Assembly: GCF_018402695.1 (NCBI RefSeq)
Contig: NZ_JAGYIM010000009.1
Coordinates: 372,001-436,000, forward strand
Length of the DNA stretch: 64,000 bases
Reading direction: 5' to 3'
From: Arsukibacterium sp.
GTDB taxonomy: Bacteria > Pseudomonadota > Gammaproteobacteria > Enterobacterales > Alteromonadaceae
Position numbers and translations under genes: made by a program. Below, in pieces: positions 59,784-64,000 of the stretch. Positions within the stretch are counted from its first letter, which is position 1; every line of letters begins with the position of its first letter. The notes beneath the pieces are model-generated. The model saw nothing but the letters and a program-made list of their open reading frames with translations. It did no database searches and was not told where the DNA came from.

Positions 59784-60243
59784 AAAGTTACTGGCGCAGC
59801 TGCAGCAGCTGAGCGAATTATTGCGGCCGTTTCAGTTCGGGGTGGGTGGCAGTTGTCTGCTGTGGCAACTGGGACTGGAAACTTCGCCAAATGATATTGA
59901 TATTGTATGCAGCGAAGACGACTTTGCGGCTATTTGTAGTGAGCTGGCAGCAGAGTATCAGTTACAGGAAAAGGCATCACACAGTGAATATGCCAGCAAA
60001 CACTTTGTCCGCTTTAGTCGTGCCGGCTGGCCTGATATTGAGTTAATGGCCGGTATCGCGGTAAAAACAAAGGGTAAAATCCAGCGCTGGCAGTTTAATC
60101 CGCAGCGTTGCCACTGGCAAAATAACGTGTGCTGGATGCCGCCCGCCGATTGGTTGCAACTGTATCAGTTGTTTAACCGGCCACAACGGGTGGCGCAGCT
60201 ACGCCAGTACTTAGTGCAATTGCGACTGGGTACGGTCAACTAG
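59773..60243 (+). CDS. Nucleotidyltransferase-fold protein
   Basis: A 156-residue protein. FGVGGSCLLWQLGLETSPND followed by IDIV gives G-G-S with D-x-D after 13 residues, a layout like small nucleotidyltransferase-fold proteins, with a third acid in WPDIELMAGIAV. The C-terminal half (PADWLQLYQLFNRPQRVAQL) is helical. The target of any nucleotide transfer is unknown; the partner gene it overlaps by 11 bases is not a HEPN toxin by motif. It ends four bases into the convergent DUF4920 gene. Confidence 0.7.
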   Translation: MKNEKLLAQLQQLSELLRPFQFGVGGSCLLWQLGLETSPNDIDIVCSEDDFAAICSELAAEYQLQEKASHSEYASKHFVRFSRAGWPDIELMAGIAVKTKGKIQRWQFNPQRCHWQNNVCWMPPADWLQLYQLFNRPQRVAQLRQYLVQLRLGTVN

Positions 60244-60638
60244 TCGGCTATTTCCACAGCTGTAGGTACCAGCTGATAACCATCGGCTTTATCTTCGCCT
60301 TGTGGCCACAGCGTTACTACACCAGTGGCATAGGCTGTTTTACCTTTGGCGCTTAACGGAAACACCATATCGCCATCGCGCACTTTTATCCGGAACGGGC
60401 CATTTTCACTGTCCACAGTAAATTTCATCCAACAGCCCTGCTTACTACATACCGAGTCGACAGTGCCTGAAATTGTCACTACCTGTTGCAAGTGAGTTTG
60501 CGGTGCAGTTAATAACTGCTCTACCGGCATCGCTGCAGCTTTATCAACCACCTCGCCAAAAACGGTAGCGGCCTGCGCGCTGAACAATGAGGCGGAAAGT
60601 GTCGTAGCAAATGCCAAAGCCAGAAAGGGTTTAAACAT
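60240..60638 (-). CDS. DUF4920 periplasmic protein
   Basis: A 132-residue exported protein with a signal peptide to about residue 23 (SAQAA). An OB-fold-like domain follows with VVTISGTVDSVCSKQGCWMK, FRIKVRDGDMVFPLSAKGK and YATGVVTL, the hallmarks of DUF4920. The C-x-x-x-x-C pair in VCSKQGCWM is conserved in the family and could bind metal or haem, but the function is unknown. It is monocistronic. Confidence 0.87.
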   Translation of the reverse strand: MFKPFLALAFATTLSASLFSAQAATVFGEVVDKAAAMPVEQLLTAPQTHLQQVVTISGTVDSVCSKQGCWMKFTVDSENGPFRIKVRDGDMVFPLSAKGKTAYATGVVTLWPQGEDKADGYQLVPTAVEIAD

Positions 60639-60767
60639 AATTATTCTCCTGTGCGAATGTTCTATTCTGGCGTAACAAGCAAAAAAGGCAAGTGATTGCC
60701 TTACATGATAATCGGCGCAGTAACAGGCTTAACGCCATGTTGATGGGCAAATAAACTAAGGTAGCTT

Positions 60768-60825
60768 ACAAAGTAAACAAAAAGGCTTTAATGTAAAATA
60801 AATATGAACTTTTGTTTTACTTTGT
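60768..60825. promoter_or_regulatory. Inverted repeat over the porin promoter
   Basis: The arms ACAAAGTAAACAAAAAG (60768-60784) and CTTTTGTTTTACTTTGT (60809-60825) are near-perfect complements. The right arm overlaps a -35-like TTTACT (60816-60821), 17 bases before TAGTAT (60839-60844). It is a candidate operator for the porin gene. Confidence 0.45.
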
Positions 60826-60879
60826 GGTTGGTCGGCTGTAGTATGCGCGCCGCAATCACCAACTTAGGGAAATAAAACA

Positions 60880-61668
60880 ATGACGTTGAAGTACATACTG
60901 CCTGTTATCGCACTGACTGCTACTGCTGTTTCTGCCGAAGAATACCAATTATTCACTGAACTGCGCGCTGATCATGTGCGCGTTAGTGGCGACAAAGAAA
61001 CACTGTGGTCACTGGACGGCACTTATTTTTTTGACAAAAAGCAAACCTTAGGCCCGCTGGATCAATTTGAATACATTAATAAAGTAAGCAATGTTTCAGC
61101 ATCCTTTGCCCGTGCTTATGACGACAACAGCTATGGCATCGGTGGCGAGTACTTCGCTGAAAACAAATTTGTTGTTTCAGCCAGCCACCAGCGTTTAGGT
61201 GATTTCGACGTAACGTCTTTAGGCTTAGGCTACCTGATTTCTGATGACTTTATTGTGCGTGCCCTGGCCGTAAAGCCAGAAGGTGACGATACCAGCTTCC
61301 AGTTCTCTGCCAGTTACAACCACCAGCTGCAGGGCAATGACTACCTTGGTTTTACCGCTACGGTAGATGACGAATTCGATTTCTTTACCATCAGCAGCAA
61401 ATATTTTGCCAGCCTTGGGGATGACCGTTTTATCAGCATCGGCGCCGCTATTGCTGACAATGACGGCAGCACCAGCTGGGCAGCTGAAGCAGATTACTAC
61501 TTCTCTAAAATGACCTCAGTTGGCGTGTCTTACAATAAAGAAGACAGCTACAGTCTGAATGCCAAGCACTTCTTCAACCAAAACTGGGCGTTAGAGGCCG
61601 GCTTTGGCAGCAATGCCGACAACTCAGATCTTAAGGTTTATAGCCTGGCGGTTATCGGCCAGTTCTAA
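60880..61668 (+). CDS. Putative outer-membrane porin
   Basis: A 262-residue exported protein with a 19-residue signal peptide (ATAVSA) and alternating beta-strand pattern throughout, ending in Phe (YSLAVIGQF), as outer-membrane barrels do. It is rich in Asp, Ser and aromatic residues. Wording such as YGIGGEYFAENKFVVSASHQ and SWAAEADYYFSKMTSVGVSY is of the putative-porin type (Porin_7-like). At about 240 mature residues it would form a 10- to 12-strand barrel. The solute is unknown. Confidence 0.8.
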   Translation: MTLKYILPVIALTATAVSAEEYQLFTELRADHVRVSGDKETLWSLDGTYFFDKKQTLGPLDQFEYINKVSNVSASFARAYDDNSYGIGGEYFAENKFVVSASHQRLGDFDVTSLGLGYLISDDFIVRALAVKPEGDDTSFQFSASYNHQLQGNDYLGFTATVDDEFDFFTISSKYFASLGDDRFISIGAAIADNDGSTSWAAEADYYFSKMTSVGVSYNKEDSYSLNAKHFFNQNWALEAGFGSNADNSDLKVYSLAVIGQF

Positions 61669-61696
61669 GTTTCTCTGGTAGTTCCACTGGTGTTTT

Positions 61697-61720
61697 GGGC
61701 AACTTAGGTTGCCCTTTTTT
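61697..61720 (+). terminator. Rho-independent terminator of the porin gene
   Basis: The stem GGGCAAC/GTTGCCC with loop TTAG is followed by TTTTTT, 28 bases after the porin stop. It just touches the end of the convergent gene at 61719. Confidence 0.85.
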
Positions 61721-62135
61721 ATGCCTGTGCCCATTTCGCTTTTACGTTATATAACTGATAAATGAAAAGAGGATAAAGCAGCAATCCCAGGTCAATTTTT
61801 CCCTTGTTCACCAGGCTAAAACAGGCGTCGGCAAGACCCAGGTACCCCAGAATAAGACAGGCAATCAACCCCCAGTAGCGACCGGTAATCAAACCATAAA
61901 AGCTGGCGGCAGCGGCGATGAAAAACAGCCACATCATGCCAAATGCCACAGTAGCATTCTCAGCAGTAATGATAATAAAAGCCGGCAGTTGCTGCTGATA
62001 AAGGAAGCTGGTGATATACACCAGAAAAAGAAAATGAACGCCCAGCAGACACACACCCAGAAACTTTAACCAGACAGGCACGCTAAGACTGCGCTGATTT
62101 AGCAGATTATAGTCGGGGGTAAAAACTGTTTGCAT
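61719..62135 (-). CDS. Small integral membrane protein
   Basis: A 138-residue protein with four predicted membrane segments (FLGVCLLGVHFLFLVYITSF, ATVAFGMMWLFFIAAAASFY, YWGLIACLILGYLGLADACF, LGLLLYPLFIYQLYNV). The N-terminal 20 residues are polar. No family is recognised; membrane proteins of this size and layout are common as uncharacterised conserved genes. It is convergent with the porin gene and appears to be alone on its strand. Confidence 0.75.
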   Translation of the reverse strand: MQTVFTPDYNLLNQRSLSVPVWLKFLGVCLLGVHFLFLVYITSFLYQQQLPAFIIITAENATVAFGMMWLFFIAAAASFYGLITGRYWGLIACLILGYLGLADACFSLVNKGKIDLGLLLYPLFIYQLYNVKAKWAQA

Positions 62136-62346
62136 AGCTTATCCTTATTTAGCAAACCAGGTAATCAGCCAAGTGTTGCATGATTGTAAACTTGAGGCAA
62201 TTGATTAATATGCTGTAAAGTTTGCAGGCGTGTCCTATAGCAGCTGCACACTTTTCTGCGCATAAAAGTGTTGTACTAAACATAATTTGGTCAACAAACC
62301 ATGATAAATAGTATGATACGTAAACGAAAAATCATGGAAGGTTGTA

Positions 62347-62808
62347 ATGCAGGCATTAGAACTTAAAATACCCCCGGTTATTCTGGTAGTGTTATTTTCC
62401 CTTGCGATGTGGTTACTGGCAAAGCTTGTTCCGCAACCGGCGTTGCCTCCGGTTTGGGGTTGGATATTGGCTGGAATTCTTGCTGCTTCAGGTATAGCAG
62501 TAGCGTTAGCTGGGGTGCTGGCGTTTCGCCGCGCTGATACCACCGTAGATCCGCGCGTACCGCAGCAAACCTCCAGCCTGGTAATTCGGGGTATTTACCG
62601 CTATAGCCGTAACCCTATGTACTTAGGGTTTTTATTGCTGCTTGCTGCGCTGGCCTGTTACTTAATGAGCGCGGCCGCTATGGTATTGTTGCCGTTGTTT
62701 GTGCTGTATATGAACCGCTGGCAGATAGCGCCGGAAGAGCGCTATTTGCTGGAAAAGTTTGGTGCGGAGTATCAGGCGTATTTGATACAAGTGCGGCGCT
62801 GGTTGTAA
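62347..62808 (+). CDS. Isoprenylcysteine carboxyl methyltransferase-family protein
   Basis: A 153-residue membrane protein with four segments and the ICMT/PEMT signature in GIYRYSRNPMYLGFLLLL and EERYLLEKFGAEYQAYLIQV (R-N-P-M-Y, then E-E-x-x-L). This is the SAM-binding end of the phospholipid or isoprenylcysteine methyltransferase superfamily. Bacterial members of this short type are mostly uncharacterised, so the acceptor is unknown. It starts after 211 bases of AT-rich intergenic DNA and converges with uvrA. Confidence 0.9.
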   Translation: MQALELKIPPVILVVLFSLAMWLLAKLVPQPALPPVWGWILAGILAASGIAVALAGVLAFRRADTTVDPRVPQQTSSLVIRGIYRYSRNPMYLGFLLLLAALACYLMSAAAMVLLPLFVLYMNRWQIAPEERYLLEKFGAEYQAYLIQVRRWL

Positions 62809-62848
62809 GCGCCGCACGTTATCAGACTACTTATCCCAACAGCATTGC

Positions 62849-64000
62849 CTACCCCAGCAACGGCTTTAAATACTGGCCGGTGTATGACTTTTTACAAGCG
62901 GCGACCTGCTCCGGGGTACCGGCGACCAGTATTTTGCCACCGCCATTGCCGCCTTCCGGGCCCAGGTCGACTATCCAGTCGGCGGTTTTTATTACATCCA
63001 GATTATGCTCAATCACCACTATGGTATTGCCGTGATCGCGCAGCCGGTGCAGCACGTTCAGTAGCTGCTGAATATCGTAAAAATGCAGGCCGGTGGTGGG
63101 TTCGTCCAGAATGTATAGCGTTTTGCCGGTGTCGCGTTTACTCAGTTCACGTGCCAGTTTTACCCTTTGTGCCTCACCGCCCGATAAGGTAGTAGCCGAC
63201 TGGCCCAGTTTAATGTAGGTCAGGCCCACGTCCTGCAGGGTTTGCAGTTTGCGTTTTACTGCCGGGATCGCTTCAAAAAAGGCCAGCGCATCTTCCACAG
63301 TCATATCCAGTACTTCGTGAATATTTTTGCCTTTGTATTTAATTTCCAGGGTTTCCCGGTTGTAGCGTTTACTTTTACAAACATCACAGGGCACATAGAC
63401 ATCAGGTAAAAAGTGCATCTCTACTTTAATCAGGCCATCGCCCTGACAGGCTTCACAGCGGCCGCCTTTGACGTTAAAGCTGAAACGGCCCACCTGATAA
63501 CCGCGCGACCGCGCTTCCTGGGTCCCGGCAAACAGCTCGCGCACTGCGGTAAAAATACCGGTATAGGTGGCGGCATTCGAGCGCGGCGTGCGGCCGATCG
63601 GGCTCTGGTCGATATCGATAACCTTATCGAAATGCTGCAGGCCTTTAATTTCATGATGCGGTGCCGGATCAGCGCCCTCGCCTTTATTAAGCACCCGGTG
63701 CGCTACCCGGTACAGGGTGTCATTAATCAGGGTTGACTTACCTGAGCCTGACACGCCGGTAATGCAGGTCATTACCCCGAACGGAATGGCTAAATCGACA
63801 TTTTTCAGGTTATTGCCGCTGGCGCCAACTACTTCCAGCCATTTATCCGTTAGCGGCGTGCGTTTTTCCGGTACGGCAATTTTGCGGGTACCGGCCATAT
63901 ACTGACCGGTTAACGATTTGGGCTCGGCCATAATTTGCTCAATGGTGCCCTGAGCAACAATATGGCCGCCATGCACCCCGGCGCCGGGGCCAATATCAAT
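62849..64000 (-). CDS. uvrA: Excinuclease ABC subunit A (C-terminal part)
   Basis: The last 383 residues of UvrA, which scans DNA for bulky damage with UvrB. The frame is open to the right edge (the first codons read [12 protein letters not shown]), so the N-terminal 560 or so residues lie outside the window. The second ABC module is complete: Walker [12 protein letters not shown], the zinc finger CEACQGDG and [12 protein letters not shown], the ABC signature [21 protein letters not shown] (split as [12 protein letters not shown] and RELSKRDTG), and Walker [17 protein letters not shown]. It has a normal C-terminus. Confidence 0.97.
   Translation of the reverse strand: MDIGPGAGVHGGHIVAQGTIEQIMAEPKSLTGQYMAGTRKIAVPEKRTPLTDKWLEVVGASGNNLKNVDLAIPFGVMTCITGVSGSGKSTLINDTLYRVAHRVLNKGEGADPAPHHEIKGLQHFDKVIDIDQSPIGRTPRSNAATYTGIFTAVRELFAGTQEARSRGYQVGRFSFNVKGGRCEACQGDGLIKVEMHFLPDVYVPCDVCKSKRYNRETLEIKYKGKNIHEVLDMTVEDALAFFEAIPAVKRKLQTLQDVGLTYIKLGQSATTLSGGEAQRVKLARELSKRDTGKTLYILDEPTTGLHFYDIQQLLNVLHRLRDHGNTIVVIEHNLDVIKTADWIVDLGPEGGNGGGKILVAGTPEQVAACKKSYTGQYLKPLLG

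Noticed and set aside
62248-62271. The hairpin ACACTTTT/AAAAGTGT upstream of the ICMT-family gene
   Set aside because: It has short AT-rich arms with no T run and no clear promoter around them; this is likely by chance.

Overview
The window looks like a chromosomal segment of a gammaproteobacterium in the Alteromonadales/Chromatiaceae area, with Rheinheimera or Alishewanella as my best guess. That guess rests on the mix of families: an ExoP-type GH3 lipoprotein, Xanthomonas/Caulobacter-type TonB receptors, dgt, ccoG, srkA-dsbA and uvrA in gammaproteobacterial form, DUF3010, and an abundance of two-component systems. No rRNA, tRNA, CRISPR array, transposase or phage gene was seen. Coding density is high, and the only gene-free stretch over 300 bases is 3152-3788.

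Region by region. 1-11.6 kb is a beta-glucan/beta-glucoside utilisation locus: the tail of a probable glycan-active enzyme, a large TonB receptor, a GH3 exo-beta-glucosidase lipoprotein coupled to a FucP-type sugar transporter, and divergently a GH1 beta-glucosidase, a GPH-type symporter and a LacI-family regulator. One LacI-type operator lies between two facing promoters. 11.7-20.6 kb holds a chemoreceptor, an aldo-keto reductase, a DUF3617 protein, a membrane-anchored winged-helix/TolB-like regulator divergent from a two-domain esterase lipoprotein, and dgt. 20.8-26 kb has a DesK/DesR-like system with a membrane protein, divergent from an alpha/beta hydrolase and a 48-codon ORF, then lemA and its partner. 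26-29.6 kb is a ZraPSR-like envelope-stress module: an NtrC-type regulator and its kinase, divergent from a small exported protein, with two sigma-54-like promoters placed symmetrically around one long palindrome. 29.6-36.7 kb has an SDR enzyme and a Fur-type iron uptake cluster (PepSY membrane protein, two siderophore receptors). 36.8-39.3 kb is a MocR-GNAT-PaiB group. 39.3-45.4 kb has an AtoE-type transporter, a DUF4168 protein, a second kinase/NtrC pair and a glycerate-kinase-like protein. 45.5-48.8 kb has an ion transporter, a metallo-beta-lactamase-fold lipoprotein and a double-motif aspartyl protease. 48.9-55.1 kb groups plasmid-like functions on a chromosome: a KfrA-like coiled-coil protein, topB, a cyclophilin, and a ParA plus ribbon-helix-helix pair. 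55-64 kb is housekeeping: DUF3010, ccoG-srkA-dsbA, small genes, a porin and the end of uvrA.

The most unusual signal is noncoding. Five copies of a structured element of 100-120 bases (three in tandem at 3311-3665, single copies at 20693-20792 and 34344-34450) share two small hairpins with GGA in or at the loop, enclosed by an outer stem whose sequence differs between copies while pairing is kept. One hairpin in the tandem array matches the published CsrA/RsmA in-vitro-selected binding consensus at all 12 positions. All five lie downstream of a gene on that gene's coding strand.
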